Origin: Moesziomyces globuligerus
Lineage: Eukaryota > Basidiomycota > Ustilaginomycetes > Ustilaginales > Ustilaginaceae
DNA: 64,000 nucleotides
Assembly (NCBI GenBank): GCA_030849465.1
Contig: JARVLF010000011.1
Span: 186,001 to 250,000 of the forward strand
Direction of reading: 5' to 3'
Part shown: piece after piece, positions 39,779 to 51,800 of the stretch
How positions within the stretch are numbered: position 1 is the stretch's first letter
Layout: each line of letters opens with the position of its first letter
The notes under the pieces: model-generated
What the model saw: only the letters and a program-made list of their open reading frames with translations
Databases searched by the model: none
Told to the model about the DNA's origin: nothing
Translations under genes and position numbers: made by a program

Positions 39779-41695
39779 ACGCCAGCCCCCGATACTGTCC
39801 ATCGCTCTCCGTCAGCTACAGTGGCTTCCGTCAGCGCCGACCCGTCCTTCTTCCCTCCGAGCACCTGCTTCGCCGGATGCCTCGGACCCTCGCCTTTACT
39901 CGCAAGATCTTCGGAAGGAATCGACAGCCCTTTTCTGTTTCGGCTCTGCACGCGCTCGTCGGGCCCTTGGTAGCGGTGTTGTGACGACGCGTGCTTCTCG
40001 CTCTGGAGGCCACTCGCCATGCATGCATTCTGCCGATGCTGTCGTGCACACCGTGGCCGACCTTTCGGCAGACTACCCGCTCCTTGGGTTCGCTCTGCGC
40101 AGGCTCCGATGCCATCTCGGGTCACAATCCGACGTCTCTAGACGACGCCTGTGCGACCGAATGATACTTGGTGCTTTCCGCCGACAGAGCATTGGGGAAT
40201 GCGCAGCAATGTGCCACGGCATCGCGCATTTACGCCTGTTCTGGAAGGCTTACAGCATCCAGTGTAGAGCTGCAGCCAGACCGAGCTTGGTCGCACCATC
40301 TCAAGACGCCTTGTCTCTCCGCATCACCCACCGCAGGCGCCGCGTGCCTCGCGTTTCGATCATCGCAGACCGGCCTTTGACCGGCGCTGCATGCTCCAAT
40401 AGCCTCGTCGCTCCTTAGTTGGCCTTGCCTCTCCATGTCTTTTTGTTTGTATGTTTGGGATATCGTTTCGCAATGCAGACTCTGCCCCTGTGGGCACGTA
40501 ATACGCTTTGGATAGGACGGTGTGTGTTGAACCGACCGCCGTGAGCCTGCGTGGCGGTTGCATTGCGGTCAGTGTTCGTCGGGGGGTGGCTCGATGAAGC
40601 GGCAGGCGGCTAGTGACGGATTGTTAGTTTGCTTTTCGGTGCCTCGATTTGGGCGCGAGATTTCGACGGGCGATCTAGAACGTGTCCGTTGAACTCAAAC
40701 AATCAAGTCGAGGCGCGATGAGAGCTTTCACCGTCAGTGATCACCGATCCGAAGTGCGTCACGCTCCGCTTTGAGGAGATGGGGCGACTCGCGCCCGCAT
40801 TCCAGTCAGCTGCGACTCAATCTGATTCACGCTGCTCAAATCCGGCGACAGACGAGCGCAGGCTAGGTTACCACCGTCCTCCACCCCGCGGCCGTCTAAT
40901 TGTCACCCCAGCACAGTGCATGACTTCGCTGCCAAGTTTTTTCTCCGTCCGCTTTTCCGAGCAGAGATCAAGCATGCTCTTTCAGCCGCACCTGCTAAGC
41001 TCCGACCAGGTGGGAGGTTATTCGGAGGTTGATGTATCACAGCAACGGCAATCGTCCGAGCAGTGACGGCAGGCTCGGTGCTCTGAGCCCCAGAGTGGAG
41101 GGCCTTGGTCCCATGACAGGATCAGCATGATAGTCGGCAAGTCCAAAGCGCTCTGACATCTTGGGTGAAAAAAGAGCACGAGGATGCTATCCTGCATGCA
41201 CATCAATTTATGGCCGCAAAGAGAGGGAGCTGAAAGCGATCTGTTGCCTGAGGCGAGAGCGCAGCGCTTCTGTCCAGGTGCGCATCTGAGTTTGGGAAGA
41301 CGGAAGCTTGAGCTTGCTTGCGGCATGCGACCCAGAGCTCTGCATTGCTTTCGCCAGCATACCATAGACAGGGCAGGGAGGAGGAGATTGTCACCTGGCA
41401 GCTCGTGTCTGTGTTTGATGCTGAGCTGGGCGCCCAAGATGCTGGCGAGGTTGGCGCCAATCTGCGCCCAAAGGCGCATGTGGAGAAGGTGGACCTTTCA
41501 CATCCCAGCGCGGTTACCGCCCATACCTTTCGGCGTGGGAACCCCTCCCCCACACGCATCTCCTACCACCGCTGGAGATCCTCGCATCTCAGTATAAGTA
41601 CCCCACACCCCGCTGCTCGCTCGGTAGGACAAAGGCGCTCACCACCCTAGAAAAGCCTACACGATCAAGTGCGAATCGACGGCGGACACACGACC
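39779..41695. other. intergenic: IGO1 3' flank and P450 promoter
   Basis: This 1.9 kb lies between two plus-strand genes. A T-rich patch with CTTTTTGTTTGTATG at about 40439-40453 may mark the IGO1 3' end. A minus-strand frame of 153 codons at 41018-41479 begins with ATG but shows no known motif, and I do not call it. A TATA-like element is listed separately. Confidence 0.5.
41593..41600 (+). promoter_or_regulatory. TATA-like element upstream of the P450 gene
   Basis: TATAAGTA lies 96 bp before the P450 start codon, in the position expected for a TATA box feeding a short leader. A clear TATA box is rare in this window and would fit a regulated gene. Confidence 0.4.
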
Positions 41696-43405
41696 ATGCA
41701 GTACAAGATCACGGCATCGTCGCTGTTTGGCGATTCGGCGCTGAGCAAGCTCGCGACCACGGCGCAGCATCATGCACCGCAGACCGTCCTCGGCGGAGTG
41801 GTCTTCGCCGCTGGCACGATTGCTCTGCTCTTCAGCCTGCTAGTCGGCGCGCTCGTCGTCCGAATCATCTACAACACCACGCTCTACCACCACTACGTCT
41901 CGCCGTTGCGACACCTCAAGGGACCCAAGCCAAAGCTGTTCATCGGCAACATGGACGAGTTCATCACCAAGCCCGGTGCTGCCGGTGAGATCGAATGGTC
42001 GCGCAAGTACGCCGAGAACGGCGTCTTCCGCAGCACCTTCATGTTCGGCCGCGAGGCGGTGCATTTCATGCGTCCCAAGGCGCTGCGTCAGATCCTCGTA
42101 GAGGATCCCTACAACTACCCGAAACCGGCCATGGCCTGGAAGCTGCTTGGACTCATCGCTGGATACGGTCTGCTGACGGTGGAGGGCGATACGCACAGGA
42201 AGATGCGCAAGACGATGAATCCGGCCTTCTCCCTAACCAACCTCATCGAACAGTTCCCCGTCTACTACTCCAAGGTCTATCCGCTCGTCGACATCATCCG
42301 CAAGAAGGTGGACGAATCGCCCGACGACCATGCCATCATCGACTGCGATGCGTGGGTCAACAAGGCGCTGCTGGATATCATCTGCCTCACCGCCTTTGGC
42401 TACGATGCCGACTCGGTCAACAATCCGGACAACGAGCTGGCTAGCGCCTACCACGCCGTGACGAGCATGCAGAACGGCCAGAACCAGGCGCGTCTGAACC
42501 TGGTGCTCAACCTGCCGTTTGGAGATACGGTGCTTGACTGGGCCTCGGACACGAGTGGCTGGGAGTGGGCGCTGAAGCGATGCAAAAAGGGCACGGCGGC
42601 GCAGACGTTCTTCCAGCTGCTCAACGGGATGCATCGCATCAAGGCCGTGTCCAAGCAGATCCTGTACAAGCAGCTCAACTCGGGCGAACGTGCGTCGCAG
42701 GCAGGACAGTTCAAGGCGATCATCGACATTATCGAGGAGACCTACCTGTCGGAGAACGACGGCAAGCCCAAGAGTCTCAAGCAGGCGGAGCGCGATATGA
42801 TCACGCAGGTGCTGACCTTCCTCGGCGCGGGGCACGAGACGACGGCTTCAGGCGTCTCGTGGACGCTCTGGAACCTCGCTACGCATCCCGAGGCTCAGGA
42901 TAAGCTGCGCAAGGAATGCAAGGAGCTTATGGATCAGGATGACCGTCCGCCCTATTCGGCGATCAAGGGACTGGCGTATCTGGATGCGGTGATCAACGAG
43001 TCGATGCGCATCACTCCGCCCGTGCCGCGCACGGTGCGCATGGCAGCCAAGTCGTCCTACATCGACGGCCTCTACATCCCCAAGGGCACGCTCCTGCCCA
43101 TCTCGAACCGAGCGATCAACATGGACCCCGAGGTCTGGGGCGCAGACGCCGACGAGTTCAAGCCAGAGAGATGGTTCGACCTCCCCGAAAAGTACGACCG
43201 CACCTTTTCGATGATCACCTTCATCGCCGGTGCGCACGGCTGCATCGGCCGCACGATGAGCTACCTCGAGATGAAGGCCGTCATCTGCATCCTCATCTCC
43301 AACTTCCGATTCGAACCCATCTCCAAGGACCAGAGCCCCGTCATGGACGCCCTCATCACCATGAAGCCCAAGGACGGCCTCCCGCTCAAGGTCTTCAAGG
43401 TGTAA
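41696..43405 (+). CDS. cytochrome P450 monooxygenase, microsomal
   Basis: Heme-thiolate monooxygenase, probably ER-anchored and fed electrons by NADPH-P450 reductase. The first ATG is at 41696, giving 569 residues. A hydrophobic anchor lies at about 38-58 (FAAGTIALLFSLLVGALVV). The I-helix oxygen-activation motif FLGAGHETTASG is at about 375-386, ExxR (ESMR) at about 435-438, and PERW downstream. The heme loop FIAGAHGCIGR carries the Cys ligand at about residue 516; the usual FxxG is present but Arg at the heme-propionate position is replaced by His (GAHGC). The rest fits the CYP3/CYP4-like fungal families. Substrate is unknown; no biosynthetic neighbours suggest a cluster. Confidence 0.94.
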   Translation: MQYKITASSLFGDSALSKLATTAQHHAPQTVLGGVVFAAGTIALLFSLLVGALVVRIIYNTTLYHHYVSPLRHLKGPKPKLFIGNMDEFITKPGAAGEIEWSRKYAENGVFRSTFMFGREAVHFMRPKALRQILVEDPYNYPKPAMAWKLLGLIAGYGLLTVEGDTHRKMRKTMNPAFSLTNLIEQFPVYYSKVYPLVDIIRKKVDESPDDHAIIDCDAWVNKALLDIICLTAFGYDADSVNNPDNELASAYHAVTSMQNGQNQARLNLVLNLPFGDTVLDWASDTSGWEWALKRCKKGTAAQTFFQLLNGMHRIKAVSKQILYKQLNSGERASQAGQFKAIIDIIEETYLSENDGKPKSLKQAERDMITQVLTFLGAGHETTASGVSWTLWNLATHPEAQDKLRKECKELMDQDDRPPYSAIKGLAYLDAVINESMRITPPVPRTVRMAAKSSYIDGLYIPKGTLLPISNRAINMDPEVWGADADEFKPERWFDLPEKYDRTFSMITFIAGAHGCIGRTMSYLEMKAVICILISNFRFEPISKDQSPVMDALITMKPKDGLPLKVFKV

Positions 43406-44354
43406 CCAGCCAGCGCGCATCTCTGCGTTTCGGCTGGCGACATGCCTGAGACGTCGCTATTGTATTGTACCCTTTAGTCACTGCATCGAGTGGAATCACA
43501 TACCCTTTTCTGCTCTTCCTTTCAAAAGCTCGAATGTGCGCTAGGCAGCTGTCAAAGCGCCAAGAGGAAAAGGGGGACCGTGAGCCGAAAAAAATGCAAA
43601 AAGAAATGCTCCGTACTGGGCTCGAACCAGTGACCTTCCGTTGTAACATACTCAGCTGTGCTGAGGCACCGTGTATTAGACGGATGCGATAATCCAACTA
43701 CGCTAACGAAGCGGCTCATAGTAGACGTATTGACTGTTGCATTCATATTATGTACTGTCTCTCGCTTCGCCCGTTTGAGCCTCTTCGCTGGCCCTTGCCT
43801 TAACTTCATGGCACAGACTTGCTGCGGGGTATCAGCAGCACAGCTCGCCGAACCGTGTGTCGCTTCTTTGTTCTCATCGTGATACCATGCGGGCTGCGCG
43901 CCGGCTGAGCTCGAGCGTCGACGACGGGAGTTGCTTCTTGCTGCAGAGCAACGTCAGGGCAGCGCGGATGCCCTTGACCCCTTCACCCTTTTTTTCAAAA
44001 CTCTTGTGGATTTTTTTAAGCGCTTTTTTCTCTCTCTCTCAGGCCTTGAGACTGTGGGCTTGAATCGGACGGGAAGAAAGTGACAAATTCTTCGAGCCGC
44101 TGGCTGGAGCGCCGAGAAATGCGGAACGAGAAGAAGCGAGAGCTCGGTGGTCGTGGAAGCGCCTCTGTGGCTCAGCGCAGCGTTGCTTGCGCTGCTGCTG
44201 CTGTCGGCCGCGTGAGTTGCAGATCTTCAGACTCTGACAAAATCAGCCCGCGCTCGCCATGCTGAAGTGTGTGTGACCTTCGTCAAGCCGCATCGGACCC
44301 GCAGATCCCTCTTCACACCACATTCGTCGTTACCACACATCACCGATTATCACC
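43406..44354. other. intergenic with a tRNA gene; EBP1 promoter and leader
   Basis: The 949 bases between the P450 and EBP1-like genes contain the minus-strand tRNA gene. The pyrimidine/T-rich stretch at 43985-44040 and the CT-rich leader from about 44300 belong to the EBP1-like promoter. No further gene is seen. Confidence 0.6.
43607..43712 (-). tRNA. tRNA-Ile (AAT) with about 31-nt intron
   Basis: The minus strand folds as a cloverleaf. The acceptor is GCTTCGT/ACGGAGC (one T-G wobble) with discriminator A; the D arm GCG/CGC with loop TAGTTGGATTAT; the anticodon stem TCCGT/ACGGA; the variable loop AGGTC; and the T arm ACTGG-TTCGAGC-CCAGT. The anticodon loop starts C-T-AAT-A, so the anticodon AAT is at 43677-43675 (Ile). 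An intron of about 31 nt after position 37 leaves a 75-nt tRNA; the exact splice points are not certain. The Pol III terminator TTTCTTTTT follows. The body resembles the tRNA at 5177-5277 more than normal fungal tRNA-Ile, so isotype should be confirmed. Confidence 0.82.
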
Positions 44355-45503
44355 ATGTCGACTGCCCAGAAGCCCGCTGCCGCTCCGGCCGCGCAGAAGG
44401 AGGAGAGCTTCAACGACTCGATCCTGCCCAAGTACAAGGTCGCCGGAGAGATCTCGGCCAAGGCCATCAAGGCGGTCATCGCCGCTGCCGCCGAGGGCAA
44501 GACCGTGCTCGAGCTCTGCAACGTCGGCGACAAGGTGCTCGAGGACGAGACCTCGGCCGTCTACAAGGGAAAGAGCATCACCAAGGGTATCGCCTTCCCC
44601 ACCACGCTTTCGCTCAACAACGTCGTCTGCAACTACTCGCCCCTCCCTACGGACGAGGACCAGATCACGCTCAAGAAGGGCGATGTGGTCAAGGTTCAGC
44701 TCGGCGCCTACATTGATGGTCTGCCTGCCATCTGCGCCGAGACCTTTGTCGTCGGTGCCGATGCTTCCAGCCCCGTCGAGGGTCGTGCTGCCGATGCCAT
44801 CAAGGCTGCTCTCGTCGCTGCCGATGTCGCCATCCGCGTCATGAAGCCCGGCGTGCTCAACTCGGAGGTGAGCAAGGAGATCGAAGCCGCCATCAAGCAG
44901 TTCGAGTGCAAGGCCGTCGAGGGCATGCAGACCAACCAGTTTGCCAAGAACGAGATCGACGCCAAGAAGAAGATCGTCCTCAACGCCGAACCCGGCTCGA
45001 GGCCCGACACGGTCAAGCTCGAGGAGGACGAGATCTACGGTGTCGACATCTCGGTCACCACCTCGGCCGATGGCAAGACACGTTCCGACGACAGCAAGAC
45101 CACCATCTACCGCAAGACCAACAACACCTACCTGCTCAAGCTCCAGACGTCGAGAAAGGTGCTCTCCGAGATCCAGAAGAAGGCCGCTTCGTTCCCCTTT
45201 AACCTCAAGAGCCTCGACGACGTCCGTCGCGCCAGGATCGGCGTCCAGGAGTGCTGGAAGCACGGCCTCCTCACCCCCTTCCACGTCCTCGAGGACTCGG
45301 ACAAGAAGGCCATCACCGCTCAGATCTTCTTCACCGTCGCCGTCAACGCAAAGGGCGCCATCCGAATCACCCCCGCCCCCACCTGGGCCAACGACCAGAA
45401 CCTCAAGCCCGCACACCAGGTCACCGACGACAAGATCAAGTCCCTCCTCTCCACCGCCGTCCGCCAGACCAAGAAGAAGAACAAGCCCACCCCCGCTGCC
45501 TAA
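44355..45503 (+). CDS. EBP1/PA2G4-family protein (methionine aminopeptidase-like fold)
   Basis: Homologue of mammalian PA2G4/EBP1 and fission-yeast Cdb4 (curved-DNA-binding protein): a pita-bread-fold protein without peptidase activity that binds ribosomes, RNA and DNA and supports ribosome assembly and growth control. The ATG at 44355 gives 382 residues, the usual length. Family blocks include DSILPKYKVAGEI near the N-terminus, KGIAFPTTLSLNNVVCNYSP, GVQECWKHGLLTPFHVL and a Lys-rich C-terminal end (RQTKKKNKPTP). The metal ligands of true methionine aminopeptidases are not conserved in the expected places, for example VEGMQTNQF replaces the catalytic His/Glu region. The ATG context (ATCACCATGTCG) and strong C-ending codon bias suggest high expression. 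Confidence 0.93.
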   Translation: MSTAQKPAAAPAAQKEESFNDSILPKYKVAGEISAKAIKAVIAAAAEGKTVLELCNVGDKVLEDETSAVYKGKSITKGIAFPTTLSLNNVVCNYSPLPTDEDQITLKKGDVVKVQLGAYIDGLPAICAETFVVGADASSPVEGRAADAIKAALVAADVAIRVMKPGVLNSEVSKEIEAAIKQFECKAVEGMQTNQFAKNEIDAKKKIVLNAEPGSRPDTVKLEEDEIYGVDISVTTSADGKTRSDDSKTTIYRKTNNTYLLKLQTSRKVLSEIQKKAASFPFNLKSLDDVRRARIGVQECWKHGLLTPFHVLEDSDKKAITAQIFFTVAVNAKGAIRITPAPTWANDQNLKPAHQVTDDKIKSLLSTAVRQTKKKNKPTPAA

Positions 45504-45829
45504 GCTTCCTTCCCGCGCTTGTCCTTTCTTGCATTGCCAACACCCCCCCTTGCCCCCTCCCCGGGATCACTGTAACTTGCACACCCTCACCCCCTTCTCC
45601 ACCCTCCATGTCTCGCCCTGCATTCAGCCCGGCGCATCCCGCCGCATCTGCTCCAGCACCTGCAAAGTGCGCTGAGAAGGAAGCTCAAAAACACCGCACC
45701 GCAAGGTGCATCCTCGCCCGAAATACAAACCATCAGAGCGCCCGTCGAGTCTGTGGAAATCTTTCTGCGTTGCATTGAAAACAGGATCGCATGATGAATC
45801 GAGACGCGCTGCGTGGCGAGCAGGGCACG
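45504..45829. other. convergent 3' flanks of EBP1-like gene and SCC2
   Basis: These 326 bases lie between two convergent stop codons. C-rich runs are present at 45545-45565 and 45589-45600. Nothing else is seen. Confidence 0.6.
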
Positions 45830-48800
45830 CTAGAGAGCCAGATCGTCGAGAGCCTCGGGGTCATCGGGCTCCATGAGCGTGCCCTCATTCTCGACCATGG
45901 CCGCGTACGCGAGCATCTGCCTCCTAGCGTCGTCGTCGGTGCGCACCTCGTGCACGCCAAACGGCATCGCGCCGAGGTCGAGCGCAGCAGCCAGCGGATC
46001 GGCGAGCGCGCGCATCGTCGCCGGCTTGTCCGCGCCCGCACTCTGCTTCTTGGTCGGATTGAACTTGGCGCAGCGCGCTTCGCTGAGCCCGTAGAGATGC
46101 TTGAGATGGTTGCGCAGCAGCAGCGCCGTGCCCGAGATGATCGACATGCGTGCCACCACCACCGCATCCACCTGCGCCTTGGATCCGCCCTCGTCGTCCT
46201 CCCTGTCCGGTGCCGACGAGCTGCCCGCCCCGTCGCCCGCTTGCTCTCCCTCGCCGCCCGAGCCCGAAAAGGAGCCAGGCTGGCCCGAGACCTGCATCGG
46301 ATCCACCGTGTCCGCAAAGGCCGGCGCAGCGTCGCTCGCGAGCTGCAGCTGCCACTCGCCCGAGAGCCATGGATTGCGCGACAGCTGGAACGGGCTCACC
46401 AGATCAGCCGCTGCCAGCGCATCTCCCGGCGGAGGCGGCGTCTTTGCGCCATCTTCGACCGACGTCGTCGGCGCCTCGCTCAGAGCCGCGTATTGCTGGG
46501 GCAGATGCGGCTGCGTCATGTAGAGCACCTGCATGCCCGACACGGCCAGGATCGAGCGCAGCTCGCCGATCACCACCAACAGCTCCTCCATCGTCTTGTA
46601 GTCCAGCGTCGCCAGGTTGTCGGCGATGAAGCGCGCAAAGAGCACCTCATTCGTGCTGCAGTCCGAGGCTGCCGTATTGGTGTCGAGCGCCTTGACAATC
46701 TGCTTGAGAAAGTCGAGCCGCGTCGCGCGTCGGTCTCGCAGCAGGCTGTACCACGCATCCAGCACGGCAATCGGCACCGAATCGACCCGGTAGCCCCTCA
46801 GCGCACAGCCTGCCGACAGCTGCAGCTGGAACCGGAAGGCCGATCGCGCCGTGTCGAGGAAGCGCGCCTGCACGAGCGAGGCGTGCTTGGATGCCAGATG
46901 GCTATGAAGCTCCAGCGCCCGACTGCGGAGCTTGCGGTCCTCGAGCGTTTCGAGCGAGACGAGGTAGGGCACGCATTGTATCGGATGCGATAGTCCCTGC
47001 AGCACGGTGAATCGCAGGATGTCGATAGCGGTGCGCTGCAGCGCAGGGTTGGACACTTCCAGCGTCGCCTTCAGCACGTCCTCTGAATAGCGCTGCATCA
47101 TGGCCGAGCCCACGCCCGTGTCTGCGAACGTCTCGGTGTTGCCCACCAGGACGGTCATGTCGACGCTGCCCGCATCTGGATTCTCGGGCTTGCGGCGTCC
47201 CGTGCCAGCATTGACCACGGCATTGTCCGGGTTGCGACGCAGCGCGTCGGCGCTCAAGAAATCGAGCATGATCTTGAGCAGCGTCGCGCGATCCTGCAGC
47301 GAGCCCGAGGCGAAGATGGTGTCCATCATGGCCGTGATCGGGGAGCGTGTCATCAGTGTCGGGTGCGCTCGGAAGATGAAGCCGAGATTCTGCAAGGCTA
47401 CGGAGCGAACCGCCTCGGACCCGGTCTTGTGGATGTCGAGCAGAGCCTCCGACACCACGTCCACGAGCGACCGCTTGCTCAGAGCGTCGATCTCCGCTGC
47501 CGTTTCAGGATGCTTCTTTCGGATCTCGTCAAAGTTGGCGTGCTCGCAAAGCGATGCAGTGAGCGACATGAGCGTGCTCCATGCCTTGCTCTCCTCGACC
47601 TTCTGGCCCTTGAGCGCCATCTGGCGCATCGCCTGGACTCGGACGAAGCATGCCTTGAGAGTCTGGATGAGTAGTCGGAAGTTGCGCGTGTGGATCGTGA
47701 TGACGGCGCAGTAGCAGGCGATGAGCTCCTGAAGTAGATGCAGTCCGGCTTTAGGGGGCGGTCGATTGACCAGCGGACGGAGACTCTTCTCCAGGGCCTC
47801 GGCAAAGGCCAAAGCCGTCTTGGGCATGTGTGGCAGGCACGAACGGAAGATGCGCAGCAGCAGATCCATGATCTGCACCTCTTCGCTGGTTTGTGCGGCC
47901 TTGAGGTACGGCAGCAGCAACTTTGCTTTCGAGATAGTAAGGATGGCCGGGTTGGTGGAAACGAGCAGCTGGACGATGCGGATGCGCCGGACCGTATCGA
48001 CGCTCGAAGCGTCACTCGACTCGACCAGGCTGTCGATCATCGAGTCGCCGAGCCTTTGCAGCTTGGAATGCAATTCGGCAGCTTCGGTCTCACTCTTGTC
48101 CTTGAAGAGACGCCTGAACACTTCTTCGAGTGGCGAAGGGCGCTCCTTGATGACGTCCGCGACTGCCATGATGATCTCGATGGTAGCGGCCACCTTCTTG
48201 TCGGCGTCGGTGTCTTCCAACGACTCTTCCGCGGCGGGCTGCGCATCGTGGTCCCGCATGGCTTCGTCCTCCACTGCAAGTGCCGCATCACCCTCGCCCG
48301 GCATTGGAGCATCTGCCTCAGCGGACGCGGTGCGTGCGGAGGGCAGCGGGCTTAATTTGCGTCGGGCATATAGTCGACGAGCATCGATGTCCAGATCGAG
48401 CCACATCTCGCCGATGGTCAGGACGGCCATGTCCTGGACCACCGTATCTTCGTCGTTGATGCAGCGGACGATGCGGGCGCACGAGTCGATGCGGATCCGC
48501 TGATCGTCGGTCGCCTCGTGGATGCTTTTCAGGAGACGCACCATTCGTTTGCGCACCGACAGACCCGTATCGAGCACGCGCGCAGCTAGCTGCTTGTAGT
48601 ACTTCGGGATGTGCTGCGGCTTCCGGAGCAGGTAGTTGCCAAAGAGTGCAACGGCACTGTCTCTGACTGCATTGCTCGAGTCGCGCAGGCGGACCTCGAT
48701 CGCAGTGCGCATAGCGTCTTCGTCAAGCAGGTCAGGATCCACCTGAGCGATGCGATCGATTCCGCGCAGAGCCTTGCTGCGGTTCGCGATCAGCGGGTTG

Positions 48801-51800
48801 TTGAGACCCTCGACCAGCAGATCCCGCAGGAAGCCGTAGGTGATCATGGAGCTGCTAGCAAGGAGCACACGCTCTGATAAGCTCATCGCCTTCTCCAGCA
48901 TGTTGTCGTCCTGGGCAGACGTGACCATCTGGAGGTCGGACGAAGCGGAGTCGAGCTCGGAAAGGTCCGCCATGGCGGTGTCAAGCTCTTCACAAAAGTG
49001 CTGCAGCTTGGCTCTGTGCACTGTCTGATCGCCCTCCAAGTTCGCTAAGTTCTGCAAGTCCTCCTCAGCCTTTGCCCGGGCAGTGCCAAGTTCACCCTGG
49101 GCCTGCACGAGCAGGAATTCGAGCGCGCCCTCGGTCGAGAGGTCCTCGTTGCCGTGGTTAGCCAAAAAGGCGGAGATGAATTTGTTCGCCTTGACGAAAT
49201 GGCGGATGGCGGTTCGGTCGCCTTCGCGAAGGGCCCTGAGCATCGAGAGATAGTCCCAAGTCGTCCACTTGGCATTCTTCGTCGGGCTCCTTGGCTCGCG
49301 CGCTGCAGAGCCGTTGACGTGGGCGTTGGTGCTGGCGTCGGCGTCGGCGTCGGCGTCGTCGGTTCGCTCTTCAGCGCCACTCGTATCTTCGTGGCGCGCA
49401 GTGGTCAACTGCAGCTGGGACTGACGTACTCTTGCGGCGACAAGACTGAGCTGCTCAAGGGCCACACCCTTGGCATCCGGGTGGCTCTTCGGATCCTCCA
49501 AGTAAGTGCCGAACACGCGACAGAATGCGCTGAGCATGAGAGCCGCGGCGGGCCACTCTGGCAAGAAGAGAGCGCTGAGGAGATCCTGGATCAGCGACTC
49601 GATCACGTAGGCATGGCTCATTTCGGAGGATGACTTCGCCACCTTGACCTGACCGATACGCTGCATGAGATAGCCTGCGATGGATCGAGCGGACTGATTG
49701 GCACCCTCTAATCCGCGCCTCCAGACCGAAACTTCGGCCTCCCTTGCTTCGTCGGTGTCCGGCTCTTTGATCGCATTGAACGCATCGATGACCACCTCGA
49801 GGACCGGCATTTGCTGCTGATCGGCGCCTTCGACGGTCGGGTCGTTGCCATGGCCGACCAGCCCTTCGTCGTCTTTCTTTCGTTCGAGTCGATCTGCGGT
49901 GGACCGAGCATAGCTGGCCACGCCATGCGATGCTGCCTGAATCAGCTGTAGCAGCAATGCGTTAATGGCATGGATGCCTTTCCCGTTGCGCAGGCTGTAC
50001 TGGCGGCGATTCTTCTTCATGTCGGTCAGTTTGGTGAGCGAAGTGAGGATCTCTTCGATCATCCACTGCCGCTGGTCCGGTGCCTTTGCAAAGATGCTGC
50101 GAAGAAGGTTGAGCGCTGGCAGCCGCAACGTCTTCATCGAGTTGGATCCTCCCAGAGAGACGAGCGCCGACCTGCCGCGCGCGGCTGCCTTCGCCGTCTC
50201 GCTACTGCCGCCTCCGCTTGCGGGCTCTGGCTCCAGTACGAAGAAAGGACCGAGCGCCAGATAGACGGCGCTGATGACGATGGAGTCCGACAGTGCGATC
50301 GACGGCATGCGCACCATGCGATGGACGAAGAAGAGGGCCGAGCAAAGATGCGCAAACAAATCGGAGAGGCTGTTGCGGCAAATGATCCCGATGCTCGAAG
50401 TGGCTTCGTCCGCCGAGGGAGGTGCGCTCTTCTTCTTGCGTGCCTTCTGCGGGGCCAGAATATCGATGAGCGAGACGAGATTGGGGTGTGGGGCTGTGGC
50501 AGCGCCACCCGAGCAAGCCTCGATAAAGGGCAGGACGACTCGGTCAAGACAAGACTTAACCGCCTCGAAGCAGGAGCGAATGTGCTCCTCGGAGAGGATT
50601 TGCTTGGGCAGCACATCGCCAGTCAGGATGGCGAGACTGCACTCGGCCGCGAGCACGGCTCGATCCAGAACGGCAAATGTCGCATTGAGCTTCTCGAGCT
50701 CTTCGTCGGAAGAGAGACCCTCTGGATGACTGGTGGTGAGGGCTTCGTCGTTGTTGGGTGCAGCATCCGCACGCTCGGGTGTCGTCTCAGGATCGGGCGT
50801 CTTTGTCGGCGTCTGCTCTTGCCTATCGGCTCTGCGAGGCTTCTTGGCTTTGCTCGGGGAGGCCGGCTCCGATGCAGGAGCTCGCTGGGATTGGGATGGG
50901 AATGGGTTCACGTCCTCGCCCACCCGCACAGTGCGCTCGAGGATGGCTAATAGCCGGGTCACGTCGGCGGGAGGAAGGGTTGCGAGGCCCGGATTGGCAG
51001 CCGATTGTGGTCTGGCCGACAAGGCGGCGATCTCGGCCTGTGGGCGGGAGCATTTGACGACGAACTTCAAGAGCCTCTGCAGCGCAGCCGCTCGGAGGAC
51101 GAGGACCGCACGAGACTCGCCACCAGCGTGAGAAGGCGATTCGACCAACTCGAAGAAGTGGTCCGCACCTGATGAAATGCTTTGACCCGGAAGAAGATCT
51201 TGCAGAGAATCGCGGTCCGGCAGCGAGTCGTCGGCTTCGAAGAGATCCTCCATATAGCCACGCACCTTGGCAACGGGGACCTTGCGATGGGAGCTCTTTA
51301 CGGGGCCGTTGCTCATCTTGGCGAGGCTCTTGGGACCATCCGAGGTGGATTCCGCGTCGGGCATGATGGAAGCATCCCAGGTCTCGAGGATGTTGAGGTC
51401 GTCCCAATCGCTGCCTTCTGCATCCATTCCCGAGTCGCTGTCCTCGACGATGGCGTTGACGAGGTCGGAGAACGACTTGCGGCCGCGCTTTTTCTTCTTC
51501 TGCTTCTTGTCAGATGGCTCCTGCTCTTGCCCTCGTGCAGGCAAAGGATTGGCGCTGCCAGAGGCAGCACTGGGGTACGAGCCGAGCGGAGGGATCTCGA
51601 CGAAAACCTGGGACATGCTGCCAGAGTCTGGCTCTTCGGGCTTGACACGCACTGCTTCCTTCTTCTTCACCTTCTTGGGCTTGTGCGCGGCTTGACGTTC
51701 TGGCGTTGCGGCGAGATCCTCTACCTTGAGGTTGAAGGTGGGCTGACGAGGCTCTGACTGCAGGTTCTTGCTGCGCTTCTTCTTGGGTTTGTCCGTGGAG

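Noticed and set aside
41018..41479. 153-codon minus-strand frame with ATG in the P450 promoter
   Set aside because: No recognised motif, random-looking composition with scattered Cys, and no codon bias like the neighbours.
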